Shown here piece by piece: positions 18,621 through 29,533 of a stretch of 64,000 nucleotides of DNA; position 1 is the first letter of the stretch, and each line of letters begins with the position of its first letter. The position numbers were made by a program, and so were the translations under genes. Origin of the DNA: Flavobacterium litorale. GTDB lineage: Bacteria > Bacteroidota > Bacteroidia > Flavobacteriales > Flavobacteriaceae. Below the pieces are notes generated by a model that saw nothing but the letters and a program-made list of their open reading frames with translations, did not search any database and was not told the DNA's origin. Location: positions 2,413,501 to 2,477,500 of the forward strand of contig NZ_CP080429.1 in NCBI RefSeq assembly GCF_019613795.1, in the 5' to 3' direction.

Positions 18621-19478
18621 ATGATTACTGAAAAACAATTTCAGGAAGAACTCAATATAATAATTACCAATGCTGTACGCGAAGATGTTGGCGATGGCGA
18701 CCACAGTTCACTCGCCTGCATACCTGCCGATGCAACGGGTAAAGCCAAACTTTTAGTGAAAGATGAAGGTATTTTGGCAGGTGTTAACTTTGCCAAACAA
18801 GTATTTAACTATGTAGACCCAAACTTAACCGTAAACGTATTTATAGAAGATGGCTCGGCTGTAAAATACGGCGATGTAGCTTTTCATGTTTCAGGGAGTT
18901 CGCAATCCATACTAAAAGCAGAGCGGTTGGTACTTAACGCCATGCAACGTATGAGTGCTATTGCTACCAAAACCAAAAAATACGTGGCTATTTTAGAGGG
19001 CACAAACACTAAAATACTCGACACCCGTAAAACTACACCAGGTATACGCGCACTCGAAAAGTGGGCAGTAACTATTGGTGGTGGCGAAAATCACCGTTTT
19101 GCGTTGTATGATATGATTATGCTTAAAGACAATCATATCGATTTTGCAGGTGGTATTACACCCGCCATACAAAAAACGTTGGATTACCTGAAAACGAATA
19201 ATCGTGACTTAAAAATAATTGTAGAGGCACGTAGCTTGGATGAAGTACGGGAGATAATGAAAAACGAGGGTGTTTACCGCATACTATTGGACAATTTTAA
19301 TTACGACCAAACGCGTGAAGCGGTTGAGCTTATTGGCAATTACTGCCTTACTGAATCGTCGGGTGGTATTAACGAAAGTAATATGCGAGGGTATGCCGAA
19401 TGTGGTGTTAACTATATCTCATCGGGGGCAGTAACCCATTCCGTATACAATATGGATCTTAGCTTAAAAGCGCTTTAA
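18621..19478 (+). CDS. nadC: Nicotinate-nucleotide pyrophosphorylase (carboxylating)
   Basis: It converts quinolinate and phosphoribosyl pyrophosphate into nicotinate mononucleotide in de novo NAD synthesis. The 285-residue protein carries the NadC signatures VREDVGDGDHSS, LVLNAMQRMSAIATKT, ILDTRKTTPGIRALEKWAV, GGGENHRFALYDMIMLKDNHI, VEARSLDEV and ESSGGINESN. Length and order are typical. Its stop codon overlaps the start of the following YihY gene by one base, so the two are coupled. A TATTTTAG sequence upstream is a poor match to the -7 box. Confidence 0.95.
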   Translation: MITEKQFQEELNIIITNAVREDVGDGDHSSLACIPADATGKAKLLVKDEGILAGVNFAKQVFNYVDPNLTVNVFIEDGSAVKYGDVAFHVSGSSQSILKAERLVLNAMQRMSAIATKTKKYVAILEGTNTKILDTRKTTPGIRALEKWAVTIGGGENHRFALYDMIMLKDNHIDFAGGITPAIQKTLDYLKTNNRDLKIIVEARSLDEVREIMKNEGVYRILLDNFNYDQTREAVELIGNYCLTESSGGINESNMRGYAECGVNYISSGAVTHSVYNMDLSLKAL

Positions 19479-20404
19479 TGAGTGCGGAATTAGAACATAA
19501 ACTGGAACGCATACCCGTAGTAAAGCACATTGTACGGTTTGGTAAAAGTATAGAGCTACCATGGTCTGATGGACTTACGCTATACCATATGCTAGAGCTT
19601 TATATTACAGGTGTGGTTAAAGGCGAAACCTCAACCAAGGCAGCCGCTATTGCATTTAGTTTTTTTATGTCGCTATTTCCATTTGCACTTTTTATACTAA
19701 ACCTTATCCCTTACATTCCGCTTGATAATTTTCAGGACGATTTTTTGCAATTTGTTGCCGATAACGTACCCCCAAACACCTTTGATGCTATAGCCGATAT
19801 TATAAAGGATATTACCGAGAACAGTAACAAAGGGCTACTATCTACAGGTATCTTGCTGGCTATATTACTAATGTCTAATGGGATGAATGCTATACTAAGC
19901 GGTTTTCAGTCGTCATTGCATATTACCGTAAAACGCTCCTATTTTAAGCAATATGTGGTTGCCATAGGGCTATCGCTCCTATTTACAGTACTACTTATTG
20001 TAACAGTAGTTGCCATTATTACCTTAGAGGTATTAATACAGGTTATAGACCATGATGGTTTTTTAACAGACGATATTTACTTGCTAGAAATAGGGCGTTA
20101 CGTGTTTTTAATGCTCATGATGTTAACAGCTACATCTTTACTATTTAAATTTGCTGCCAGAGAAACCCGAAAGGCTGCTTTTTTTAGCTACGGCTCCGTT
20201 TTAACTACTGTATTATTTGGCGTAACCTCATTTTTATTTAGTATATACGTAGTACGTTTTGCACAATATAATGAGCTTTATGGCTCTATTGGCACACTAC
20301 TTGTATTAATGTTATACCTGTGGATTAACTGCTTTATTTTACTTTTAGGTTTCGAATTAAACGCATTAATTCATAAATTGAAACGAAAAAATTTATATAT
20401 TTAA
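19478..20404 (+). CDS. YihY/BrkB family inner membrane protein
   Basis: The 308-residue protein has about six membrane segments and the family signatures KAAAIAFSFFMSLFPFALF, MSNGMNAILSGFQSS and LYGSIGTLLVLMLYLWINCFILLLGFELNA. YihY/BrkB proteins were once called ribonuclease BN in error. Their role is unclear; transport or envelope functions have been suggested. It overlaps nadC by one base, the only sign of its regulation. Confidence 0.88.
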   Translation: MSAELEHKLERIPVVKHIVRFGKSIELPWSDGLTLYHMLELYITGVVKGETSTKAAAIAFSFFMSLFPFALFILNLIPYIPLDNFQDDFLQFVADNVPPNTFDAIADIIKDITENSNKGLLSTGILLAILLMSNGMNAILSGFQSSLHITVKRSYFKQYVVAIGLSLLFTVLLIVTVVAIITLEVLIQVIDHDGFLTDDIYLLEIGRYVFLMLMMLTATSLLFKFAARETRKAAFFSYGSVLTTVLFGVTSFLFSIYVVRFAQYNELYGSIGTLLVLMLYLWINCFILLLGFELNALIHKLKRKNLYI

Positions 20405-20425
20405 CAGAATCAAAAACATTTTATT

Positions 20426-20854
20426 ATGAAAAAATACTTTCTAACACTACTATTGGTTTTTACCGCTGGAATACTCTCTGCCGCTGCGCAAGGGGTTACA
20501 GGAAAATGGAAAACTATTGATGATGAAACAGGTGAAGCAAAATCTATTGTAGAGATTTACGAGAAAGATGGCAAAATATACGGTAAGGTAGTCGAGATAC
20601 TAAATCCTGCTAAAAGAGAGGCAAAATGTACCAAATGTAAAGGTGCCGATAAAAACAAACCTATTCTTGGACTTGTTATTATAAAAGGACTTGAGAAAGA
20701 TGGTGATGAGTATACCGATGGCGATATACTAGACCCTAACAAAGGAAAACTATACAGTTGTACCATAAAACTAGATGGCAAAGATAAACTTGATGTTAGA
20801 GGTTATTTAGGTTTCTCGTTTATAGGGCGAAGCCAAACTTGGATACGCGTATAA
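20426..20854 (+). CDS. DUF2147 family exported protein
   Basis: The 142-residue protein has signal peptide MKKYFLTLLLVFTAGILSAAA followed by QGVTGKWKTIDDETGEAKS. The DUF2147 pattern continues with IVEIYEKDGKIYGKVVEI, a CTKC pair, ILDPNKGKLYSC and DVRGYLGFSFIGRSQTW. This is a small periplasmic lipocalin-like beta domain of unknown role. It follows YihY by 21 bases and ends in a terminator, so it is probably the last gene of the nadC transcript. Confidence 0.85.
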   Translation: MKKYFLTLLLVFTAGILSAAAQGVTGKWKTIDDETGEAKSIVEIYEKDGKIYGKVVEILNPAKREAKCTKCKGADKNKPILGLVIIKGLEKDGDEYTDGDILDPNKGKLYSCTIKLDGKDKLDVRGYLGFSFIGRSQTWIRV

Positions 20855-20878
20855 TAAACAGTATAAACTTATATACAA

Positions 20879-20910
20879 AAAACACTTCTGTAATTATGAG
20901 GTGTTTTTTT
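20879..20910 (+). terminator. Terminator after the DUF2147 gene
   Basis: aaaacacttc (20879-20888) pairs with gaggtgtttt (20898-20907), including one G-T wobble, followed by a T run. It separates the nadC transcript from priA. Confidence 0.75.
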
Positions 20911-20950
20911 TATGCTTTTTGCAGCCTATATTTGTAATAAATACTACTGT

Positions 20951-23398
20951 ATGCCCTATTTTGTAGAAGTAATACTACCACTAGCCTTACCCAAGCCATT
21001 TACATACGCCATTACACAAACTGAATTTAACTATATACAGCCTGGTATGCGTATTGCCGTGCCTTTTGGACGTAGTAAAATTTATACTGCTTTGGCTACA
21101 GGGCTGCATCAAAATCCACCAGAGCTATACGAAGCCAAAGAAATACACCAAATACTAGACGAAAAACCAATAGTAACCGAAATACAGTTAAAACATTGGC
21201 ATTGGATAGCAGGGTATTACATGTGCAGTATTGGCGATGTATACAGATCAGCAATGCCATCAGGGTATATTTTAGAAAGCGAAACCATAATAACGCCTGT
21301 AAAAGAGTATAATGAAATAGCTACGTTAACGGATGACGAATACCTAATTTATGATGCCTTACGCAAACAATCGTCCATTAAAATACAGGAAGTATCGGAT
21401 ATTCTGAACAAAAAAACGGTACTACCTATTATAAACAAACTTTTATCAGTAAATGCTATAGCATTACAGGAAGAAATCAAAGAAAAATACAGGCCTAAAA
21501 CAACCCAATATATTAAACTACAGCCTGAATATTCGGCTCCTGAAAAGTTAAACGAATTACTAGAAAAATTATCGCGTTCGCAAAAACAGCGCGATGCTAT
21601 TCTGCACTATTTTCAGTTACAGGCTACAACTAAAAAACCAATAACTACTAAAAAACTAGCAGCAACGTCAGGAGTATCATCTGGTGTTATAAAAGCGTTA
21701 GTAGACAAGAACATCTTTGAAAGTTATACGCTAGCAGAAGACAGAATCCAATTCTCTGAAAGTAATACTGCTGCTTTTACATTAAGTACAAAACAACTAG
21801 AAGCATTAAATGCCGTAGAAAAAAACTTTAATAATCATCAGGTAACGTTACTACACGGCATAACATCCAGCGGTAAAACAGAACTTTACATAAAATTAAT
21901 TGAAAGCTATATTAACAAAGTAGAGCAAGTATTGTACCTACTCCCCGAAATAGCATTAACAACACAATTGGTAGTACGGCTTACTGCCTATTTTGGCAAC
22001 CAAGTAGCTGTATTCCACTCAAAATACACCAATAACGAGCGGATTGAAACATGGCAACACACATTACAAGGCTCCAATAAAGCAAAGGTAATTATTGGTG
22101 CACGCTCGGCGTTATTCTTACCCTTCCAAAAACTAGGGCTCATTATTATAGATGAAGAACACGAACAAACATTTAAACAGTACGACCCCGCACCACGATA
22201 CCATGCACGCGATGCTGCCATAGTATTAGCAGGCTACCATAAAGCTAAAGTTTTGTTAGGCTCTGCAACCCCAAGTATAGAGAGTTATTACAATGCAACC
22301 CACAATAAGTACGGCTATGTAGCACTTACAGAGCGTTACGGTAATGTAATGCCTCCAGAAATTGTATTGGTAGATTTAAAGGATAAGTACAAACGTAAGC
22401 GAATGACAGGGCATTTTAGTGACGAGCTGATTACGGCGATAACCGAAACACTATCCGAAGGAAAACAAGTAATACTATTCCAAAATCGTAGAGGATTTTC
22501 GCCTTGGGTAGAGTGTATAACGTGCGGACACGTACCCCAATGCCCACAATGCGATGTTAGCCTTACTTATTACAAATACAAAAATCAATTGCGTTGCCAC
22601 TACTGTGGGCATAACATTGCTAAGCCTACCCATTGCCACGAATGCCACTCGCCAGACCTGTCTACCAAAGGTTTTGGTACAGAACAAATAGAGGCTGAAC
22701 TTAAAACGCTATTTCCTGATAAAAATGCAGCACGTATGGATCAAGATACGACGCGTGGTAAGTACAGTTACGAGAAAATTATTACTGCGTTTAAAAACCA
22801 AGAAGTAGATATACTGGTGGGTACACAAATGCTTGCCAAAGGGCTTCATTTTGATAATGTGCACCTTGTTGGGATATTAAATGCTGATAACATGCTCTAT
22901 CAGCCTGATTTTAGAGCTTTTGAGCGCGCTTACCAAATGATGGTACAAGTTGCAGGACGAGCAGGACGTAAAGACATTAGAGGCAAGGTAATGATACAAA
23001 CTTATAATCCGCTACATAATGTAATACAACAAGTTAGCAACAGCGATTACAATGGTATGTACAAAGAGCAGGTATACGAAAGACACAATTTTAAATACCC
23101 GCCATTTTATAAGCTGGTACGCCTTACACTAAAACATAAAGATTACGAGAAACTCAAAAATGCAGCAATGTGGCTGTACAACGTATTATCGCAAAACCTC
23201 GAGGTACCCGTACTCGGTCCAGAAGAGCCTAGAATAAGTAAAATACGTAACCAGTACCTACGCACTATAATGATAAAAGTACCACAAGGCACATCGTTAC
23301 CAAGTAATAAAGGCATAATAAGTAAAGCGCTACAGAGTTTTGAGGCTGTAGCGCAATATAGGGCTGTAAGGATATCGGTTAACGTAGACCCTTATTGA
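20951..23398 (+). CDS. priA: Primosomal replication protein PriA (3'-5' helicase)
   Basis: PriA restarts stalled replication forks. From the preferred start (MPYFVEVILPLALPKPF) it is 815 residues; an ATG 39 bases upstream lies only four bases beyond the preceding terminator's T run and is less likely. The N-terminal DNA-binding domain is followed by helicase motifs: Walker A HGITSSGKTELY, LLPEIALT, DEEHEQTFKQ, LLGSATPSIES and QVAGRAGR. Between the helicase lobes lies a zinc-binding block with paired cysteines (CITCGHVPQCPQC, CHYCGH, CHEC). It converges on the LytTR regulator and the two coding regions overlap by 7 bases. Confidence 0.95.
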   Translation: MPYFVEVILPLALPKPFTYAITQTEFNYIQPGMRIAVPFGRSKIYTALATGLHQNPPELYEAKEIHQILDEKPIVTEIQLKHWHWIAGYYMCSIGDVYRSAMPSGYILESETIITPVKEYNEIATLTDDEYLIYDALRKQSSIKIQEVSDILNKKTVLPIINKLLSVNAIALQEEIKEKYRPKTTQYIKLQPEYSAPEKLNELLEKLSRSQKQRDAILHYFQLQATTKKPITTKKLAATSGVSSGVIKALVDKNIFESYTLAEDRIQFSESNTAAFTLSTKQLEALNAVEKNFNNHQVTLLHGITSSGKTELYIKLIESYINKVEQVLYLLPEIALTTQLVVRLTAYFGNQVAVFHSKYTNNERIETWQHTLQGSNKAKVIIGARSALFLPFQKLGLIIIDEEHEQTFKQYDPAPRYHARDAAIVLAGYHKAKVLLGSATPSIESYYNATHNKYGYVALTERYGNVMPPEIVLVDLKDKYKRKRMTGHFSDELITAITETLSEGKQVILFQNRRGFSPWVECITCGHVPQCPQCDVSLTYYKYKNQLRCHYCGHNIAKPTHCHECHSPDLSTKGFGTEQIEAELKTLFPDKNAARMDQDTTRGKYSYEKIITAFKNQEVDILVGTQMLAKGLHFDNVHLVGILNADNMLYQPDFRAFERAYQMMVQVAGRAGRKDIRGKVMIQTYNPLHNVIQQVSNSDYNGMYKEQVYERHNFKYPPFYKLVRLTLKHKDYEKLKNAAMWLYNVLSQNLEVPVLGPEEPRISKIRNQYLRTIMIKVPQGTSLPSNKGIISKALQSFEAVAQYRAVRISVNVDPY

Positions 23399-24099
23399 GA
23401 TTGTGATGCTTTGTTTACGGCTTTTGCCAAATCTTCCTTGCGGTTTCGGCTAAGCGGAATTTGTGTACTTCCTATTTCGGCAAACCTACTATTAAAACGC
23501 TCTACCTTAGAGATATTAATGATGAATGACTTATGAACACGTAAAAAATTATCGCTAGGTAATTGTGTTTCAAAAGCTTTCATGGTAGATAGTACTAAAT
23601 GCGTACCATCTTCCGTAATAATCTTTATATAATCGCCAAGGGCTTCTACCCATTTAATGCGCCCAATATATAATTTAAGATTTTTCAGATTGCTCTTCAC
23701 AAAAATAAATTCCCCTTCATCTTCAGGAGTTTCTTTTTTCATTTGGTGCAGTTCTATAGCTTTTTCAACCGCTTTATTAAAACGATCTTTTTTTATAGGT
23801 TTATGTAAATAATCAATAGCGGCATAATCAAAAGCACGCAAGGCATAGTCTGACTTAGCCGAGACAAAAACAATTTGAGGTCTTGTTTTTAGTCCATCAA
23901 GCAAGTCAAAGCCGCTTTGTACAGGCATTTCGATATCTAAAAAAATTAAATCGACAGTCTTGTTCAGAATACATTTGCGCGTTTCGGAAGCATTAGAGAA
24001 ATCTCCAACAAGATCAAGGTCAGGATGCTCATTAGCTAATTTGGCAATAGTAATTCTATGTATGGTGCTGTCGTCAACAACTACACAGTTAAGTTTCAT
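23392..24099 (-). CDS. LytTR-family response regulator
   Basis: The 235-residue regulator has an N-terminal receiver domain with acidic pocket Asp9-Asp10, phospho-acceptor Asp55 (LIFLDIEMPVQSG), the Ser in FVSAKSD and Lys in YLHKPIKK. A C-terminal LytTR DNA-binding domain (about 130-230) follows, with FIFVKSNLKNLKLY, WVEALGDYIKI and FLRVHKSFIINIS. No sensor histidine kinase is adjacent, so it is an orphan in this window. Its 3' end overlaps the convergent priA end by 7 bases. The target genes cannot be read from sequence. Confidence 0.9.
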   Translation of the reverse strand: MKLNCVVVDDSTIHRITIAKLANEHPDLDLVGDFSNASETRKCILNKTVDLIFLDIEMPVQSGFDLLDGLKTRPQIVFVSAKSDYALRAFDYAAIDYLHKPIKKDRFNKAVEKAIELHQMKKETPEDEGEFIFVKSNLKNLKLYIGRIKWVEALGDYIKIITEDGTHLVLSTMKAFETQLPSDNFLRVHKSFIINISKVERFNSRFAEIGSTQIPLSRNRKEDLAKAVNKASQSQ

Positions 24100-24162
24100 T
24101 ATTCAGGTCGGTTAGTAAAAAGGTTTCAGTAAAATTGTATTCTTTATTGGTTGGGATGATTA

Positions 24163-24170
24163 CAAATATA
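24163..24170 (-). promoter_or_regulatory. Candidate -7 box (TATATTTG) of the LytTR gene
   Basis: The minus strand reads TATATTTG 63 bases before the ATG, with no clear TTG at the expected upstream distance. It is divergent from the rpsF promoter about 50 bases away. Confidence 0.4.
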
Positions 24171-24217
24171 AACAAAAAAAAAGCGTTTTTATAACTACAA
24201 AAAATCTATTTTACGCA

Positions 24218-24247
24218 TTGTTATTTAAATAAAAAGCACTATTTTTG
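24218..24247 (+). promoter_or_regulatory. Promoter of the rpsF-rpsR-rplI operon
   Basis: TTG (24218-24220), a 19-base spacer and TATTTTTG (24240-24247) match the Bacteroidota promoter exactly. The leader would be only about 25 bases, too short for the known S6:S18 leader structure. Confidence 0.75.
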
Positions 24248-24279
24248 CAGCCAATTTTTACAATTAATTATATATCATT

Positions 24280-24621
24280 ATGAACAACTATGAAACTGTT
24301 TTCATCTTGAATCCCGTTTTATCTGAAACCCAGGTAAAGGAAACAGTAAGTAAATTTGAGGATTATCTTACTTCAAAAGGGGCCGAGATGGTAGCTAAAG
24401 AGGATTGGGGCTTAAAAAAACTAGCTTACGAAATCCAGCACAAGAAAAGTGGTTTTTACCACCTATTTGAATTTAAAGCTCCAGCTGATATTTTAGTTGG
24501 CTTTGAAACTGAGTTTAGACGTGACGAAAGAATTATGCGTTTCTTAACTGTTACTTTGGATAAGCACGCTATCTCATGGGCAGAAAGAAGAAGAGAAAAA
24601 CTAAAAGCTAAAGCAAACTAA
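24280..24621 (+). CDS. rpsF: 30S ribosomal protein S6 (bS6)
   Basis: The 113-residue protein begins MNNYETVFILNPVLSETQVKE and contains GLKKLAYEIQHKKSGFYHLFEF and the DERIMRFLTV segment, all diagnostic of S6. S6 pairs with S18 on the 30S platform, and S18 is the next gene after 3 bases. It is the first gene of a three-gene ribosomal operon with a clear promoter upstream. Confidence 0.97.
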   Translation: MNNYETVFILNPVLSETQVKETVSKFEDYLTSKGAEMVAKEDWGLKKLAYEIQHKKSGFYHLFEFKAPADILVGFETEFRRDERIMRFLTVTLDKHAISWAERRREKLKAKAN

Positions 24622-24624
24622 GTT

Positions 24625-24921
24625 ATGGCAAGTATAGAGCAGTCAGCTAAAGGAAAAAAAGATGGAGATATCAGATATCTTACACCTTTAAATATAGAGA
24701 CAAACAAGGCTAAAAAGTATTGCCGTTTCAAAAAATCAGGTATCAAGTATATAGATTATAAAGATCCTGACTTTTTACTAAAGTTTGTAAACGAGCAAGG
24801 TAAAATACTTCCTCGCCGTCTTACTGGTACTTCTTTAAAATACCAAAGAAAAGTATCTGTAGCCGTAAAAAGAGCACGTCATTTAGCATTAATGCCATAT
24901 GTGGCTGATTTATTAAAATAA
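24625..24921 (+). CDS. rpsR: 30S ribosomal protein S18 (bS18)
   Basis: The 98-residue protein has an N-terminal basic extension and the S18 core [52 protein letters not shown] single cysteine in KKYCRFKK shows it is not the four-Cys zinc-binding form. It lies between rpsF and rplI with gaps of 3 and 15 bases. An aggagg-like sequence precedes rplI, but this phylum does not normally rely on it. Confidence 0.97.
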   Translation: MASIEQSAKGKKDGDIRYLTPLNIETNKAKKYCRFKKSGIKYIDYKDPDFLLKFVNEQGKILPRRLTGTSLKYQRKVSVAVKRARHLALMPYVADLLK

Positions 24922-24936
24922 AAAGGAGGCAATATT

Positions 24937-25380
24937 ATGGAACTTATACTTAAACAAGACGTACAGAATTTAGGGTTTAAAGATGATATTGTTACAGTAA
25001 AACCAGGATATGGTCGTAACTTTTTAATCCCACAAGGATTTGCACACATGGCAACTCCTACAGCTAAAAAAGTACTAGCTGAGAACTTAAAGCAAAGAGC
25101 TTTTAAAGAGCAAAAAATGGTAGACGATGCAAAAACTACCGCTGAAGCACTTAAAGGTTTAGAGATAAAAATTACTGCTAAAGCAGGAGGCGATAAATTA
25201 TTTGGTTCTGTAACCAATGCAAATATTGCTGAAGCATTAGAGAAAAACGGACATAGTATCGATAAAAAGTATATTACAAGTGGTATCGTAAAACGTACTG
25301 GTAAATATACAGCAAACGTTAGGCTTCACCGCGAAGTTATCGTTGAGCTTCCTTACGAAATTGTTGCCGAACAAGAGTAA
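24937..25380 (+). CDS. rplI: 50S ribosomal protein L9 (bL9)
   Basis: The 147-residue protein starts MELILKQDVQNLGFKDDIVTVKPGYGRNFL, the conserved N-terminal RNA-binding domain. A central helix follows (EQKMVDDAKTTAEALKG) and then the C-terminal domain with KLFGSVTNANIAEAL and LPYEIVAE. L9 lies near the L1 stalk and helps keep the reading frame. It is the last gene of the operon and is followed by a strong terminator. The unusual AAAAGGAGG just before it looks like a Shine-Dalgarno site, rare in this window. Confidence 0.97.
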   Translation: MELILKQDVQNLGFKDDIVTVKPGYGRNFLIPQGFAHMATPTAKKVLAENLKQRAFKEQKMVDDAKTTAEALKGLEIKITAKAGGDKLFGSVTNANIAEALEKNGHSIDKKYITSGIVKRTGKYTANVRLHREVIVELPYEIVAEQE

Positions 25381-25395
25381 TTATTAGTGTTATAT

Positions 25396-25429
25396 AAAAA
25401 GCCTTCCTTTAACTGGGAAGGCTTTTTTT
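25396..25429 (+). terminator. Terminator of the rpsF-rpsR-rplI operon
   Basis: aaaaagccttcc pairs with ggaaggcttttt across an 8-base loop and is followed by T residues, 16 bases after the rplI stop. Confidence 0.9.
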
Positions 25430-25523
25430 ATATATAATTTTAGCCTAAAACTGCTTAATCGCACCTATTATAACTAATAAATTTAGAGTAATCAGTATAA
25501 TTCGTGGCTTAAAAACACATAAT

Positions 25524-25991
25524 ATGAAATACACACGCCTTACCAAAGAACAACTCGAAGAGTTACACCCAGAATTTATTCGTTTTTTAGCATCACAACA
25601 AATAGATAAAACAGAATGGGATACACTAAAGGAGGAAAAACCAGAAGTTGCCGAGCAAGAAATTGATGTATTTAGCGATATGATATGGGAAGCGGTACTC
25701 GATAAAGCCGAGTGGTTAGAGCATTACTCCAAAAACCACATTTTTTTATTTAAAATGGGTAAAGAAAAAATGGAAAGCATTATTATACATGCCCACACTG
25801 CAAGTGCTGATTTCCTTACGCCAGAAGGACTACAATGGTTAAGCGAAAATATATTTGCTGAAGAAGTAAAAGTATCGCGTGGTACAAAACCATTTGGAGA
25901 AGACCGAAATGCCGAAATATTCAACCTTGTACAGCAAGGTGCAATACTAAGCGAGGGTGTACTTTACAAGCAGCTCGAAGATATGTTTTAG
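25524..25991 (+). CDS. Conserved flavobacterial protein (DUF6495-like)
   Basis: The 155-residue soluble acidic protein begins MKYTRLTKEQLEELHPEFIRFLA, with WDTLKEEKPEVAEQ, DMIWEAVLDKAEWLEHYS and a C-terminal RGTKPFGEDRNAEIFNL segment. I recognise it as a conserved Bacteroidota family (probably DUF6495) that has sometimes been mislabelled histidyl-tRNA synthetase; there is no tRNA synthetase motif here. The function is unknown. It is flanked by terminators on both sides, so it is a single-gene transcript. Confidence 0.75.
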   Translation: MKYTRLTKEQLEELHPEFIRFLASQQIDKTEWDTLKEEKPEVAEQEIDVFSDMIWEAVLDKAEWLEHYSKNHIFLFKMGKEKMESIIIHAHTASADFLTPEGLQWLSENIFAEEVKVSRGTKPFGEDRNAEIFNLVQQGAILSEGVLYKQLEDMF

Positions 25992-26016
25992 TATAAACCC
26001 AAGATATTCAGAAGTT

Positions 26017-26045
26017 AAAAAGCCAACACTTAGTTTGGCTTTTTT
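26017..26045 (+). terminator. Terminator of the DUF6495-like gene
   Basis: aaaaagccaa and ttggcttttt form a short stem with a T tail 25 bases after the stop. It separates this gene from ligA. Confidence 0.7.
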
Positions 26046-26065
26046 AGCGTTTTAACATTCAATAA

Positions 26066-28101
<2,036 letters not shown>

Positions 28102-28102
<1 letters not shown>

Positions 28103-28575
28103 TGAACATAAAACTCGTAGCCGTAGGCAAAACTGATAATAAGGCTTTACAAACGCTTATAGATGATTATATGAAGCGTTTATCGTTTTATGTAAAATTT
28201 GATTTAGAGATAATTCCTGATATTAAGAATGTAAAAAACCTTAGTGAGGCGCAGCAAAAGGAAAAAGAAGGTGAGCTTATTTTGGGTAAGCTGTCCCCTA
28301 CTGACCAACTTATTCTATTGGACGAAAATGGTAAGAGTTTTAGCAGCGTGGGCTTCTCTAAAGAATTACAAAAAAAGATGAATTCGGGCATTAAAACACT
28401 CGTATTTGTAATTGGTGGTCCGTACGGTTTTTCGGATGCCGTATATCAAAAAGCACAGGGTAAAATAGCATTATCTGCCATGACGTTTTCACATCAAATG
28501 GTACGCTTGTTTTTTATAGAGCAGCTATACAGGGGTTTTACTATTTTAAGGAATGAGCCGTATCATCATCAATAA
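28102..28575 (+). CDS. rlmH: 23S rRNA (pseudouridine-1915-N3)-methyltransferase
   Basis: RlmH methylates pseudouridine 1915 in helix 69 of 23S rRNA. The 157-residue SPOUT protein starts MNIKLVAVGKTDNKALQ and has the SAM-binding knot VFVIGGPYGFSDAV, LDENGKSFSS and the C-terminal FSHQMVRLFFIEQLYRGFTILRNEPYHH, which is strongly diagnostic. It is coupled to ligA by a one-base overlap and is followed by an 18-bp inverted repeat. Confidence 0.97.
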
Positions 28576-28583
28576 ATTATTCT

Positions 28584-28645
28584 GAATTTTGAGTTTTAAA
28601 TGTTGAATTATGACTTTTTAATTTAAAATTTAAAACTCAAAATTC
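28584..28645. repeat. Inverted repeat between convergent rlmH and folP
   Basis: Arms gaattttgagttttaaat (28584-28601) and its exact reverse complement (28628-28645) are separated by 26 bases. The right arm covers the folP stop codon and last codons. The AT-rich aattttgagttt / gttgaattatga wording resembles the simple intergenic repeats I associate with Flavobacterium genomes. It may act as a terminator for both genes, though T runs are poor. Confidence 0.7.
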
Positions 28646-29454
28646 ATCATAATCTTTATCGCTTCTACCGCTTCCTTTACATCGTGTACACGCAGTATAT
28701 TAGCACCTTTGGTTAACGCAATAGTATTTAACACCGTAGTGCCGTTTAAGGCTTCTTCTGGCTTCGTTTCCAACAACTTATAAATCATCGATTTTCGCGA
28801 TACGCCTGCCAATATCGGTAATTCCGTCATTTTAAATAACTCCAGTTTTTGCATTACTTGGTAATTTTGCGCTAAAGTTTTAGCAAAACCAAAACCAGGG
28901 TCTATAATAATATCGTTTATACCACACTTTTGGGCGGCAGCACTACGTTCCGAAAAATAAAATAGCATCTCTTTTATAATATCATCATACTGCGTTAGGG
29001 TTTGCATGGTTTGTGAGGTGCCCCGCATATGCATCATAATATAAGGTACTTGCAGTTTTCCTACGGTTTCCAGCATCTTCTCATCGAGCATGCCTGCCGA
29101 GATATCGTTTACGATAGCTGCACCAGTATCTATACAAGTTTTTGCAACTTCAGCCCTAAAAGTATCTATAGAGATTAATGCCTCTGGAAAATGTTTTAAA
29201 ACAAGTTCCACTACGGGCACTATACGTTGTAATTCTTCAGTAACAGATACAAAGTCAGCATTAGGTCGGGAGGAATACGCACCAATATCAATAAAATCGG
29301 CATCCTCGTTTAGCATTCGTTCTGTTTGCTTCAAAAAATCATTTTCATTCTTATATTTTCCGCCATCGTAAAAAGAGTCGGGTGTACAATTTACTACACC
29401 CATTACTCTGGGTTGTGCGAGGTCGATGAGGTTGCCTTTACAGTTAATAAGCAT
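28630..29454 (-). CDS. folP: Dihydropteroate synthase
   Basis: It joins p-aminobenzoate to the pterin pyrophosphate in folate synthesis and is the sulfonamide target. Motifs in order: MGVVNCTPDSFYDGG, FIDIGAYSSRP, SIDTFRAEVA, IVNDISAG, IMMHMRG, IIDPGFGFAKT, LAGVSRKS and NILRVHDVKEA. I chose the ATG at 29454 (274 residues, MLINCKGNLIDL) because a TATCTTTG -7 box at 29518-29525 overlaps the alternative upstream start at 29520, placing transcription initiation after it. The C-terminus lies within an inverted repeat. Confidence 0.95.
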   Translation of the reverse strand: MLINCKGNLIDLAQPRVMGVVNCTPDSFYDGGKYKNENDFLKQTERMLNEDADFIDIGAYSSRPNADFVSVTEELQRIVPVVELVLKHFPEALISIDTFRAEVAKTCIDTGAAIVNDISAGMLDEKMLETVGKLQVPYIMMHMRGTSQTMQTLTQYDDIIKEMLFYFSERSAAAQKCGINDIIIDPGFGFAKTLAQNYQVMQKLELFKMTELPILAGVSRKSMIYKLLETKPEEALNGTTVLNTIALTKGANILRVHDVKEAVEAIKIMMNFEF

Positions 29455-29517
29455 AGGGTGTATTTTGCATTGCTCCTTTGGGTTTGGAGCGTTTTTTACT
29501 ACATTTGAATTTTTACA

Positions 29518-29525
29518 CAAAGATA
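29518..29525 (-). promoter_or_regulatory. -7 box (TATCTTTG) of folP
   Basis: The minus strand has an exact TAnnTTTG 64 bases before the chosen folP ATG. No matching TTG is present at 18-22 bases upstream. It decides the folP start, because the longer reading frame would begin inside the promoter. Confidence 0.5.
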
Positions 29526-29533
29526 GTACTTAA

